8,693 nucleotides of DNA from Planctomycetaceae bacterium (GTDB taxonomy: Bacteria; Planctomycetota; Planctomycetia; Pirellulales; Thermoguttaceae), in NCBI GenBank assembly GCA_031254675.1, contig JAIRTV010000465.1, forward strand, positions 1-8,693, written 5' to 3'. Shown here piece after piece: positions 1 to 6,621 of the stretch. Both the position numbers and the translations under genes were made by a program. Positions within the stretch are counted from its first letter, which is position 1. Each line of letters opens with the position of its first letter. Under the pieces are notes generated by a model, which saw nothing but the letters and a program-made list of their open reading frames with translations, was not told where the DNA came from and did not search any database.

Positions 1-4
1 AACG

Positions 5-26
5 TTTACCGTGAACAAACGGTAAA
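5..26. repeat. Inverted repeat near the left edge
   Basis: An 8-bp perfect stem (TTTACCGT at 5-12, ACGGTAAA at 19-26) encloses a 6-nt loop. A second small hairpin follows at 31-43 (CGTTT, 3-nt loop, AAACG). Neither has a T tract after it on either strand, so a factor-independent terminator is not supported. They lie downstream of clpS and could belong to an unseen gene to the left. The rest of 44-207 is AT-rich, with only the hairpin at 132-150 standing out. Confidence 0.4.
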
Positions 27-131
27 AACACGTTTCGCAAACGAATTAGTTTCAGAGTTTATAGCAGAATCAAAAAATTGTCAATCGGAAAATTATCTTT
101 TTTGATAGATTTTTGAAAAATTTTCTTAGCG

Positions 132-150
132 TTCACAAAGCGGTTGTGAA
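132..150 (-). terminator. Possible weak terminator hairpin after clpS
   Basis: A perfect 7-bp stem (TTCACAA and TTGTGAA) with a 5-nt loop lies about 58 nt past the clpS stop codon. Read on the minus strand, a five-T run follows, but only about 11 nt after the stem. That is too far for a textbook intrinsic terminator. It could still end the lipoprotein-clpS transcript or protect its 3' end. The call rests on position and symmetry only. Confidence 0.25.
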
Positions 151-207
151 TTGAGATCAATCAATAGGCAACGCAAACAAATGATCTTTGGCGAACCATT
201 GCCAATT

Positions 208-570
208 TTAATTTTCCATATCTTTTTCAAGAGTGGCGATGAGCGGACCGGTTGACTCGACCATCAACGGATCAGGACCAAACGACAAAATTTGATCACG
301 CTTTATTTCCGCTCGATCCAACGAAGAAGTAAAAACAATCGCTCTTCCACGCGAATCAACTTCTCTCGCCAACTGCCAACCACGTTCCGGCGGATAACCA
401 AAAAGAATTTGAAGCATACGAACCACATATTCAAACGTATGAACGTCGTCGTTCCACAGAATCACATGATATTTGGGTTCACGTTTGGGTTTATTTTTAC
501 GTTTCGTGTTGGGACGAACCATAACCGCAGTAGTCGCTTGGTCTGTCTCCGAAAAATTAAAGCCTGTCAT
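208..570 (-). CDS. clpS: ClpS, ATP-dependent Clp protease adaptor
   Basis: ClpS is a small cytoplasmic adaptor that binds proteins with N-degron (destabilising N-terminal) residues and delivers them to ClpA or ClpC with ClpP. The 120-aa product has a basic, probably flexible N-terminal tail (about residues 1-32) and then the ClpS core. The core opens with YHVILWNDD, which contains the substrate-binding Asn40-Asp41-Asp42, followed by a helix around FEYVVRMLQILFG and the segment RGRAIVFT. Where E. coli ClpS has His66, which contacts the substrate amino group, the aligned residue here is Asp72 (EVDSRG). The start at 570 is chosen because it lies 12 nt after the upstream lipoprotein stop; Met17 is an alternative start and would shorten only the tail. 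No strong ribosome binding site is visible. It is the second gene of the minus-strand pair, so it is probably co-transcribed with the lipoprotein. The family call is very secure. Confidence 0.95.
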   Translation of the reverse strand: MTGFNFSETDQATTAVMVRPNTKRKNKPKREPKYHVILWNDDVHTFEYVVRMLQILFGYPPERGWQLAREVDSRGRAIVFTSSLDRAEIKRDQILSFGPDPLMVESTGPLIATLEKDMEN

Positions 571-582
571 AATAACGAAAGT

Positions 583-1266
583 TTAACCCCGAATTGGTTC
601 TTTTGATTTGTGAATAATTCCCGACGGATGTTTTAGGCGATACATAATTTCTAAAAGTAAACGATCTTCCAATGCCGCATCCCGTTCCACAATAAACCAA
701 TTCCCCGAACTCGCATCAATATCAATTTGTTTCGCAAAGGAATCCATTTCATCTTCAAACCGCAAATTCGCAGAAGATGAGGATTGTAGCGGATTTTTGT
801 TGTCTTCCAATTCTTTGTAAACTTTCACATCAATCAAATATCCGTTTACTTCGGGAATCACGTGAACTTCGGCACGTCGCCGAATCGTTTGGAGCGTACT
901 GTCAATGCGTTCACCAATTCCCACAGAATCCGCATGCCATAATTCCACCAGAGACGCTCCAATTTTAGGTTTTGTGTCAAGCCTGCCTTCGGTTAAAACA
1001 TTGCCGTAAAGCCGAATCGGCATCCGACGCTCAATTTCAAAATGCGAATCAACAACATCAACCAAAACCGCCCAAAGGAAATTGTGATCATATCCCTCAA
1101 CAAAAATCGGATTATTTGATTTGGGCGCATTCAATTGCCAAGAAAATTCCCGCGCTCCGAAAGATCGATACGACGACGAACAACCACCAATAAAAAACAG
1201 CATAATAAACGAAAAAACAGTAATCGTCCAGAATGTCTGTTGATAAAATCGGATGATTAGCGGCAT
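583..1266 (-). CDS. Conserved planctomycete-type lipoprotein, function unknown
   Basis: The 227-aa product begins with a short basic region and a hydrophobic stretch (about residues 12-26) ending in a good lipobox, Ile26-Gly27-Gly28-Cys29, followed by serines. It should therefore be lipidated on Cys29 and anchored to a membrane facing the periplasm. The mature part has no catalytic motif I know. It contains a stretch around LYGNVLTEGRLDTKPKIGASL and later a segment around TLQTIRRRAEVHVIPEVNGY, a pattern I associate with unnamed lipoproteins in many planctomycetes. The start at 1266 is supported by an AAAAGGG ribosome binding site (1273-1279, minus strand) about 7 nt upstream. clpS follows 12 nt after the stop, so the two probably share a transcript. 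A weak sigma-70-like promoter can be drawn upstream (TTGGTG at 1314-1319, GATATA at 1291-1296, 17-nt spacing) but it is not convincing. An outer-membrane or envelope role is only a guess. Confidence 0.85.
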   Translation of the reverse strand: MPLIIRFYQQTFWTITVFSFIMLFFIGGCSSSYRSFGAREFSWQLNAPKSNNPIFVEGYDHNFLWAVLVDVVDSHFEIERRMPIRLYGNVLTEGRLDTKPKIGASLVELWHADSVGIGERIDSTLQTIRRRAEVHVIPEVNGYLIDVKVYKELEDNKNPLQSSSSANLRFEDEMDSFAKQIDIDASSGNWFIVERDAALEDRLLLEIMYRLKHPSGIIHKSKEPIRG

Positions 1267-1394
1267 TGAAAACCCTTTTCTAGAATAGAATATATCGCCT
1301 CTTTTTTTCGCGGCACCAAAATCAACAAATCAGAAAACTTCTTAACGTAGTTTCCCAAAAAACCGGTTCTAATGCAAGAGATATTTTGCGATTA

Positions 1395-1427
1395 TTTACC
1401 AATAATTCACCAATAATTTACTAATAA
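1395..1427. repeat. Three tandem 11-bp AT-rich repeats
   Basis: Three consecutive 11-mers read TTTACCAATAA, TTCACCAATAA and TTTACTAATAA, followed by a broken fourth unit starting TTCCC. Each differs from the others at only one or two places. An 11-bp period is close to one helical turn, so a protein could bind all copies on one face of the DNA. Slippage in AT-rich DNA is the simpler explanation. Confidence 0.6.
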
Positions 1428-1522
1428 TTCCCAACCCGCATAAAGTTGCGGTTAAAGTTGTAGTTAAAATAGGTAAAATTTCGAGCGATTTCGGTATTTT
1501 GTGTGATCGTGGCTTACCTAAA

Positions 1523-1576
1523 CTAACACCGCTCCATGTTCAAGAAATCAGACGTGAGGAAAAGCCGCGGTGTTGG
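1523..1576 (+). other. Long-range inverted repeat, possible RNA hairpin
   Basis: AACACCGC at 1525-1532 is perfectly complementary to GCGGTGTT at 1567-1574. One T-G wobble and one C-G pair extend it outward to 1523 and 1576. The 34-nt loop has a weak internal pairing (ATGT with ACGT). The strand is assigned only because the wobble works in plus-strand RNA and the thioredoxin-like gene lies downstream on that strand. There is no T tract, so it is not an intrinsic terminator. Confidence 0.4.
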
Positions 1577-1603
1577 TAGAAAACGAAAATGAAGGGGTTC
1601 TTG

Positions 1604-1648
1604 TGTTGGCAGATAAAATAGTGTAAAAAGAAAAACCGTTTGCCAACA
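1604..1648 (+). other. Inverted repeat with a competing or pseudoknot pairing
   Basis: TGTTGGCA at 1604-1611 pairs perfectly with TGCCAACA at 1641-1648 across a 29-nt loop. The end of that loop, AACCGTTT at 1634-1641, is also a perfect complement of AAACGGTT at 1686-1693. The two helices share one base, so they could form an H-type pseudoknot or switch between alternatives. This is a symmetry observation; folding energies were not computed. Confidence 0.4.
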
Positions 1649-1720
1649 AGCGAATTTGTTCAAAATAACGAATAAGGTTGTTTGGAAACGGTTCGTTGAG
1701 TTTTGAGAAATTCACAGGAT

Positions 1721-1746
1721 GCGGTTACGGTTTGGCGGTTACGGTT
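1721..1746 (+). repeat. Two 12-bp direct repeats before the thioredoxin-like gene
   Basis: GCGGTTACGGTT occurs at 1721-1732 and again at 1735-1746, a 14-nt spacing. The second copy runs into a short palindrome, CGGTT-G-AACCG, at 1742-1752. They end 65 nt before the next start codon, a position where paired activator sites can lie. No regulator is known for this motif. Confidence 0.5.
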
Positions 1747-1811
1747 GAACCGATTCGGAGCCGGAAGAATTTCTAGAATGATCATCTTTCACTTAACCCC
1801 TATCAAAAACA

Positions 1812-2969
1812 ATGTTACGTTTTATTTTCATTTTCCCGACAATTGTGTTTTTTGTTATTTCGTCCGCTGCCTGCCAAGAGGAAAACAAGAAAATCCCAAC
1901 ATTCGACGATGCAACAACGATTGAACAAATTGAAACGCAAATCAATAGTTTGTCTCTGCAACTTCGTGAAGACGTTAAAGATGTTGAGTCGTACAAAAAA
2001 TCCCTCCAAATAATGGGCAAAACAAATATCGCCGCCGGAGAAAAAATTCTTAAAATAGCGAAAACGGATGAAGAACAAGAAACAGGATACACACGAACAG
2101 TGGACGGTTTGATCATGTTGATCCACACGGAGCAGCCAACCGCAAAGAACAAAAAAACAGAATCGCAGGAAAAATTGAATACATTACTCGGAGAACTTGA
2201 AAAACAAGGAAAATATCTTCTTCTTGTGAATGGAGGTCGTTTTCAGGAATTTATTCAGGGGTTGGAGCAACTTTATGAAGAGTTGACGCTGGAAAAATTT
2301 GAACAACTCAAAAAAGATGTTCGGCAATGGGTCAACAAACAACCAATCCCGTTTGAACCAATGATGCCGCTAATGATTGCCGTCCAGTTTGCGGAATCGG
2401 AAAAATTGTCAAAAATCGATTCCGAATTAGCCGTCAAAACAATTCAGGAATTGATGACGTTTGTCAATTCCTCGGAGTGTACGATTTCCGGCGAGAAGAA
2501 AAAAGAAATTCTGGAACAGTTTGAGGGTTACTCACGACGTTGTCGGGGAACGGATTTGAAATTGTACGGAAAAACATTGGACAATCAAGATTTCAACTGG
2601 GAAACATTACGAGGAAAATACGTTTTGGTTAAATTCACTGCGTCTTGGTGCGGTCCATGCAAAAGCGAAATTCCCGGAATGCTCAAAGCTTACGAACAAT
2701 ATCACGACAAAGGATTCGAAATTGTTTCGGTGTACGTTTGGGATAAACTCGCCGACACTAAACATGCTGTTGAAACGGAAAAATTGCCTTGGTTAATTAT
2801 TTCCGAAGAGTTGACCGAAAAAGCAAGCAAACCGCCGCAAGGTCAAACGTACGGTATTCAAAGTGTTCCGACAATGTTGCTGGTGGACAAAGACGGCAAA
2901 ATTATCGACACAGAAATTCGCGGTACACAACTCTTGTCTCGACTCGCTGAAGTGTTCAGTAAAAAGTAA
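1812..2969 (+). CDS. Secreted TlpA/ResA-like thioredoxin-fold protein
   Basis: The 385-aa product has a hydrophobic export signal (about residues 2-19) ending Ser18-Ala19-Ala20-Cys21. That could be an imperfect lipobox, leaving a lipoprotein, or an ordinary signal peptidase I site. Residues about 25-245 are charged, Lys/Glu-rich and probably helical, with no known domain. From about 250 a thioredoxin-like domain follows: the lead-in LKLYGKTLDNQDFNW, the strand YVLVKFTASW, the redox motif Trp279-Cys280-Gly281-Pro282-Cys283, and the cis-proline in SVPTML (Pro353). Both active cysteines are present, so disulfide exchange outside the cytoplasm is expected; the partner is unknown. Planctomycetes often carry such proteins with a long helical N-terminal region. 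No Shine-Dalgarno site precedes the ATG; the start is chosen because it gives a complete signal sequence. The gene stands 121 nt before the hydrolase gene on the same strand. Confidence 0.9.
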   Translation: MLRFIFIFPTIVFFVISSAACQEENKKIPTFDDATTIEQIETQINSLSLQLREDVKDVESYKKSLQIMGKTNIAAGEKILKIAKTDEEQETGYTRTVDGLIMLIHTEQPTAKNKKTESQEKLNTLLGELEKQGKYLLLVNGGRFQEFIQGLEQLYEELTLEKFEQLKKDVRQWVNKQPIPFEPMMPLMIAVQFAESEKLSKIDSELAVKTIQELMTFVNSSECTISGEKKKEILEQFEGYSRRCRGTDLKLYGKTLDNQDFNWETLRGKYVLVKFTASWCGPCKSEIPGMLKAYEQYHDKGFEIVSVYVWDKLADTKHAVETEKLPWLIISEELTEKASKPPQGQTYGIQSVPTMLLVDKDGKIIDTEIRGTQLLSRLAEVFSKK

Positions 2970-3076
2970 TTTGCAATGGAAATTCGAGAACAATTATTGT
3001 CTCCCAAAAATTGTTTCCCCAAAATAATTCCGAAATGATTGGAAAATTTTTTACGATTTGAGTTAACGACTTACAC

Positions 3077-3082
3077 GAAAGG
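3077..3082 (+). promoter_or_regulatory. Shine-Dalgarno site that fixes the hydrolase start
   Basis: GAAAGG lies 8 nt before the ATG at 3091. This favours that ATG over the in-frame TTG immediately before it at 3088, which would add one methionine. It is one of the two clear ribosome binding sites in the window. Confidence 0.65.
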
Positions 3083-3090
3083 TCAATTTG

Positions 3091-6072
3091 ATGAAACGAA
3101 TTGCGTTGTTTATTTGTATCAATATTTTTCTAATGACTGTTGCTGTTTTGGCAACAACGACGTTCGCAACAGAAATTGTTGTTCCGGCTTTTAGCGATTG
3201 GACGCTTGCCGGTAACGGAAAACGAGTTGATCCCAACATTCTGGAAGTTACCGGCGACGGTAAAAGTTCCGGCGCATGGCAAACGAAACCGCTGAAACTT
3301 CAACCTGGTCAATTTTATCGTTACTCTGTTTCTTTACAGGGAACGGACACTTCCGGTGGTTGTTTGCCTTGTGGTTTTGCCGGTTTTCACCGTGATTATT
3401 CCGCACAAAAAGATCAATGGGTTGACGAATCGTTTAGTTTTCGACTTCAGGATCATGTTTCGGAATTACCGCTCCGCATGGGACAATGGGAATCGAAAGG
3501 AACGTTTCAATTTCGTAACATCAAACTCGAAACCGTTATTCCGGTGTTGAAAGAATTTAATTTTCCGTTCGGAAAAATAAAACTCGGCGACGGAGAAACA
3601 ATTCTAAACGGAATTTATCGTTTCGATGGCGGATTTTATGGACAAAATACCAATATTCATCAGCCGCTTCATTATTCCAACACAAATTTCAATTCTAATC
3701 GTTGGTGTTTTAGCAATGGTCATTCGGTTCTTTATCGGTTTTCGTTACCGGTTCTGTTTGACGCGGCAAATGTTCAACTCCATGTTTGTTATTACGCCGG
3801 TGGTGAAGGTGTTGTCGAAGCCAGTAAGGACGGCGAAACTCGTTGGACGGAACTTGGTCGGCTCGATAAAATCGGAGTACGTGAATTTATCGTTCCACCA
3901 ATGGCATTTCCGCTCGAAACGTTGTATCTGCGGATTCGCGGTCTCGAAAAAAGCAATTTTCAAGTCGATTCCATCTCCTTTGAAGCACCGCTTGCTCAAA
4001 ACAATTTGTTAGACGTACAAAAAATAAATATTGCCGGCGAAACATTTTTAGCAACATCAATTGATGAAAATTCCGAAACAAATTCCGAACAAATTGACGA
4101 AATTGTTATAACAACCGACAATAAAATTCGTGTCGGAAAAGAATTATTTCCGCTTGAAATGGCTGCTACGCCGGAAGCAATCGAACAAAAATTCCGTGTT
4201 GGCAATCGGCATTACATATTGAAAACAGTGAAAACCCATCCGTTACAACGAAGCGATTACGGTTACGCGATTTCTGTTTCGGAACAGTCGGGTTCCGACA
4301 ACACCGGTTCAATTGTTACAGATTCTAAAAGGGCGGATCTTTGGTGGTGCGAAGCCGATTGGAAAATTTCACGCGACCGGATTTCGCCGGATAAAACAAC
4401 CGCAAAACCAATACGAATTTTCGCAGCGAAAAACGATGTTGAAGGTTTTCAGGTTGTTGTTCGGGCAAATGGTCAACCGATTACCGGATTGACGGGAACG
4501 CTAACAGAATTAAAAAACAAAAACGGTACAACAATTCCAAAAGACAATGTTGAACTTTTGTACGCTTATTATCATTTTGTTCATTCAAAAACGGATTCGA
4601 CCGGCAAAAATGATTTTTGGCCTGATGCTCTTCCACCGTTGGACAAACCGATCAATATTGAAACGGGTCAAAATCAACCGATTTGGGTGAATGTTAAAAT
4701 TCCGTCTGAAATTGTTTCCGGCGATTATACCGGTTCATTCCGTCTTCAATCCGCCGACGGAACATTTCAGGTTGAAATTCCGTACACGGTAACAGTTTGG
4801 AATTTTTTGTTACCGCAAGAAAATCATCTTGAAACGGCTTATGGTTTTAATCCGTGGCAGGTGGCGCGGTATCACAACGCCAAAACCGATGAAGATCGGC
4901 GACGTGTTATCGAAATGTATTTGCAATGTTTTTCGGATCATCGTATCAGTATTTATGCGCCGACTCCGTTTGATCACATTGGTATCAAATGGTTGCCGAA
5001 AGAAAATCCGCCGCGTTGTGAACTTGATTTTACGCGGTTTGATGCGGAGATGAGTCGTGTGCTTGACAAATTTCATTTCACGAATTTTCAAATCGGTGTT
5101 CATGGTCTTGGCAGCGGAACATTCCATGATCGGGTGTTGCCGTCAATTGAAGGTTTCGGCGAAGACACGCCGGAATATAAAGCAATGCTTTCCGATTATC
5201 TCGGAAAGTTACAAAAACATCTTGAAGAAAAAGGTTGGATCAATAAGGCGTACGTTTATTGGTTTGACGAACCGGCACCGAAGGATTACGAATTTGTTGC
5301 CAATGGTTTTGCGAAGCTCGAAAAATACGCACCGAAACTTCGCCGAATGATTACCGAACAACCAACCGATGGATTTCTTGAAACATTGAAAAAAGCAGGA
5401 ACGTCTATTACGATTTGGTGTCCGTGTAGTCCGGCGCATCACACGTTCAAGTCGGGAATTGCCGAAAAACTCATGGAAAACGGCGCACGGTTTTGGTGGT
5501 ATGTTTGTACTGGTCCAAAGGCTCCTCATTGTACACTTTTTATTGATCATCCGGCAACAGAATTGCGGGTGTGGCATTGGCAAACGTGGCAACGGAATAT
5601 TGTTGGTACATTGGTTTGGGAGTCAACTTACTGGCATAGCGGTGCGGCATTTCCGAACAGTTTTCAAAATCCTTATCTTGATCCGATGAGTTATGTTAGC
5701 GGCTATTCGACGCCGCCTGGCACCAAGCGAAAATGGGGCAATGGCGATGGACGTTTCATTTATCCGCCGCTTTCCGCCGCTGTACCGAATTTGAATAACG
5801 GACAACCCAATTTCGAAAAACCCGTTTCAAGTATTCGTTGGGAAATGATTCGTGAAGGAGTTGAGGATTACGAGATGTTTTATTTGTTACGTAATTTGTT
5901 AAAACAAAACGGCAATAAACTTTCCGCAGCAGAACGTCAAACGGCAGAGGAATTACTGATTGTTCCTGAATCGGTTACGAAATCAATGTCCGAATTTACA
6001 ATTGATCCGCGTCCGTTACTGAAACGCCGTACCGAAATTGCTGAAATGATCGAAAAACTCAATTCACATTGA
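3091..6072 (+). CDS. Large secreted GH123-like (DUF4091) glycoside hydrolase
   Basis: The 993-aa product starts with a signal peptide (basic MKR, hydrophobic core, likely cut after Ala26) and should be exported. Residues about 29-420 form a long Trp/Tyr/Phe-rich, probably beta-rich region that may bind carbohydrate, but I cannot name its family. About 425-575 looks like the beta-sandwich that precedes DUF4091 domains (FAAKNDVEGFQVVV, then VSGDYTGSFRLQ). About 580-890 fits a barrel-type catalytic domain. The tail around 912-935 (SSIRWEMIREGVEDYEMFYL) is the most recognisable DUF4091 signature, with VWESTYW near 842 and a glycine-rich DGRFIYPP segment. In GH123 beta-N-acetylgalactosaminidases an Asp-Glu pair does substrate-assisted catalysis. 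Here YWFDEP gives Asp726-Glu727, a good match for that pair. The family call is strong. The substrate is not settled: an N-acetylhexosamine glycan is plausible by family, but other specificities exist. No sugar transporter or regulator is visible nearby. Confidence 0.88.
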   Translation: MKRIALFICINIFLMTVAVLATTTFATEIVVPAFSDWTLAGNGKRVDPNILEVTGDGKSSGAWQTKPLKLQPGQFYRYSVSLQGTDTSGGCLPCGFAGFHRDYSAQKDQWVDESFSFRLQDHVSELPLRMGQWESKGTFQFRNIKLETVIPVLKEFNFPFGKIKLGDGETILNGIYRFDGGFYGQNTNIHQPLHYSNTNFNSNRWCFSNGHSVLYRFSLPVLFDAANVQLHVCYYAGGEGVVEASKDGETRWTELGRLDKIGVREFIVPPMAFPLETLYLRIRGLEKSNFQVDSISFEAPLAQNNLLDVQKINIAGETFLATSIDENSETNSEQIDEIVITTDNKIRVGKELFPLEMAATPEAIEQKFRVGNRHYILKTVKTHPLQRSDYGYAISVSEQSGSDNTGSIVTDSKRADLWWCEADWKISRDRISPDKTTAKPIRIFAAKNDVEGFQVVVRANGQPITGLTGTLTELKNKNGTTIPKDNVELLYAYYHFVHSKTDSTGKNDFWPDALPPLDKPINIETGQNQPIWVNVKIPSEIVSGDYTGSFRLQSADGTFQVEIPYTVTVWNFLLPQENHLETAYGFNPWQVARYHNAKTDEDRRRVIEMYLQCFSDHRISIYAPTPFDHIGIKWLPKENPPRCELDFTRFDAEMSRVLDKFHFTNFQIGVHGLGSGTFHDRVLPSIEGFGEDTPEYKAMLSDYLGKLQKHLEEKGWINKAYVYWFDEPAPKDYEFVANGFAKLEKYAPKLRRMITEQPTDGFLETLKKAGTSITIWCPCSPAHHTFKSGIAEKLMENGARFWWYVCTGPKAPHCTLFIDHPATELRVWHWQTWQRNIVGTLVWESTYWHSGAAFPNSFQNPYLDPMSYVSGYSTPPGTKRKWGNGDGRFIYPPLSAAVPNLNNGQPNFEKPVSSIRWEMIREGVEDYEMFYLLRNLLKQNGNKLSAAERQTAEELLIVPESVTKSMSEFTIDPRPLLKRRTEIAEMIEKLNSH

Positions 6073-6099
6073 AATTTTCATTTGAAACATTCAAAAAAT

Positions 6100-6613
6100 G
6101 TAAGCGTTCACGATAATTTTCTCTATTGCGTGTTTTTTTCGTGATTTGTCTAATCCGGTTATGACAATTTTACTTGAAAGTATTGAATCGAAGGTATTAC
6201 GATTGGAGCGAGAAAACGCTGAACTGAGGCGTATTATTTCCGAGCAAGCACGTCGTATTGCGGAGCTTCTCTCGGAAATAGAATCTCTCAAGAAGAATTC
6301 ACGCAATTCATCTAAGCTACCTTCTTCTGATATTGTCAAAGCCATGTTCAAGACAATACATCGCCAAAAGGGATTGCCGGAGTCGCAATGGAAGCAACGA
6401 ATGTTCCAGCATCATGCGAAGCTGATGAAGCCATCAGTATTCGAGGGCAATGATCACAACTGCTTACGTATCATGAAACGTTTTCGGGATTGGTGTGACG
6501 ATTATTTTCGGTCTATTGAGACGGACATCCCACCAACAAATAATTTAGCGGAACAAAAAATACGCCGAATTGTGTTGAATAGACATGTCACTCAGGGAAC
6601 AAGAAGCGAAAAA
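6100..6613 (+). mobile_element. IS66-family remnant, left end kept, right end lost
   Basis: The element begins at the sequence GTAAGCGTTCACG, which matches the GTAAGCG type of terminal repeat known for IS66-family elements. The transposase reading frame starts only about 46 nt inside it, which fits single-gene IS66 relatives without tnpA and tnpB. Recognisable IS66 coding sequence stops after the GTRSEK motif at 6613. Beyond this point the DNA belongs to the convergent HEAT/TPR gene. No matching right-end repeat or 8-bp target duplication was found, so the right part has been deleted. The element cannot move by itself. Confidence 0.75.
6146..6613 (+). pseudogene. IS66 transposase, internally deleted and truncated
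   Basis: The frame can start at TTG 6146 or ATG 6161. It opens with a leucine-zipper-like helix (about residues 8-50) and the IS66 N-terminal signature NSSKLPSSD. It then jumps, near 6335-6345, straight to the C-terminal part: AMFKTIHR, a helical stretch, then PTNNLAEQKIRR and VTQGTRSEK. The C-terminal Glu of the NLAEQ motif is kept. The zinc-finger region and most of the DDE core, including the aspartates, are missing; from typical family length I estimate a loss of some 250-300 residues. The reading frame is intact across the join. After Lys156 (6613) the frame continues to 6745 only as antisense of the neighbouring gene, so that tail is not real transposase. It is almost surely inactive. 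Confidence 0.8.
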
Positions 6614-6621
6614 GTATTGGG

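Larger units (their letters stand above)
1267..1811. other. 545-nt divergent intergenic region, no gene seen
   Basis: This gap separates the minus-strand lipoprotein from the plus-strand thioredoxin-like gene, so it must carry the promoters for both directions. No reading frame here looks like a protein. It holds a three-copy 11-bp AT-rich repeat (1395-1427), a long-range inverted repeat (1523-1576), a second one (1604-1648) that competes with a third (1634-1641 with 1686-1693), and a 12-bp direct repeat (1721-1746). It also has the palindrome TTCTAGAA close to both flanking genes (1278-1285 and 1771-1778). The density of these signals from about 1520 to 1750 suggests a long structured leader for the thioredoxin-like gene or a separate small RNA, but no known RNA family was recognised. 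Confidence 0.6.

Noticed and set aside
1..105. A frame open from the left edge on the plus strand for 34 codons
   Set aside because: It is short, crosses a hairpin, and its product resembles nothing I recognise. It could be the tail of a gene outside the window but cannot be supported.
128..136. AGCGTTCAC, identical to 9 bases of the IS66 left end at 6103-6111
   Set aside because: It lacks the terminal GTAA and has no transposase sequence nearby. A 9-base match is likely by chance in a window of this size.
1555..1566. GAGGAAAAGCC, similar to the GAGGAAAGUCC core of bacterial RNase P RNA
   Set aside because: The other conserved RNase P segments and its overall helices are not found nearby on the plus strand.
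2989..3013. Inverted repeat AACAATT and AATTGTT after the thioredoxin-like gene
   Set aside because: The stem is AT-only and is followed by C residues instead of a T tract, so it is too weak to call a terminator.
4810..5127. Long antisense frames inside the hydrolase gene
   Set aside because: They have no signature of a real protein and mirror the codon pattern of the sense gene.
6081..6095. TTTGAA and TTCAAA hairpin just after the hydrolase stop
   Set aside because: It is a 6-bp AT-rich stem followed by A residues, so it is not a credible intrinsic terminator.
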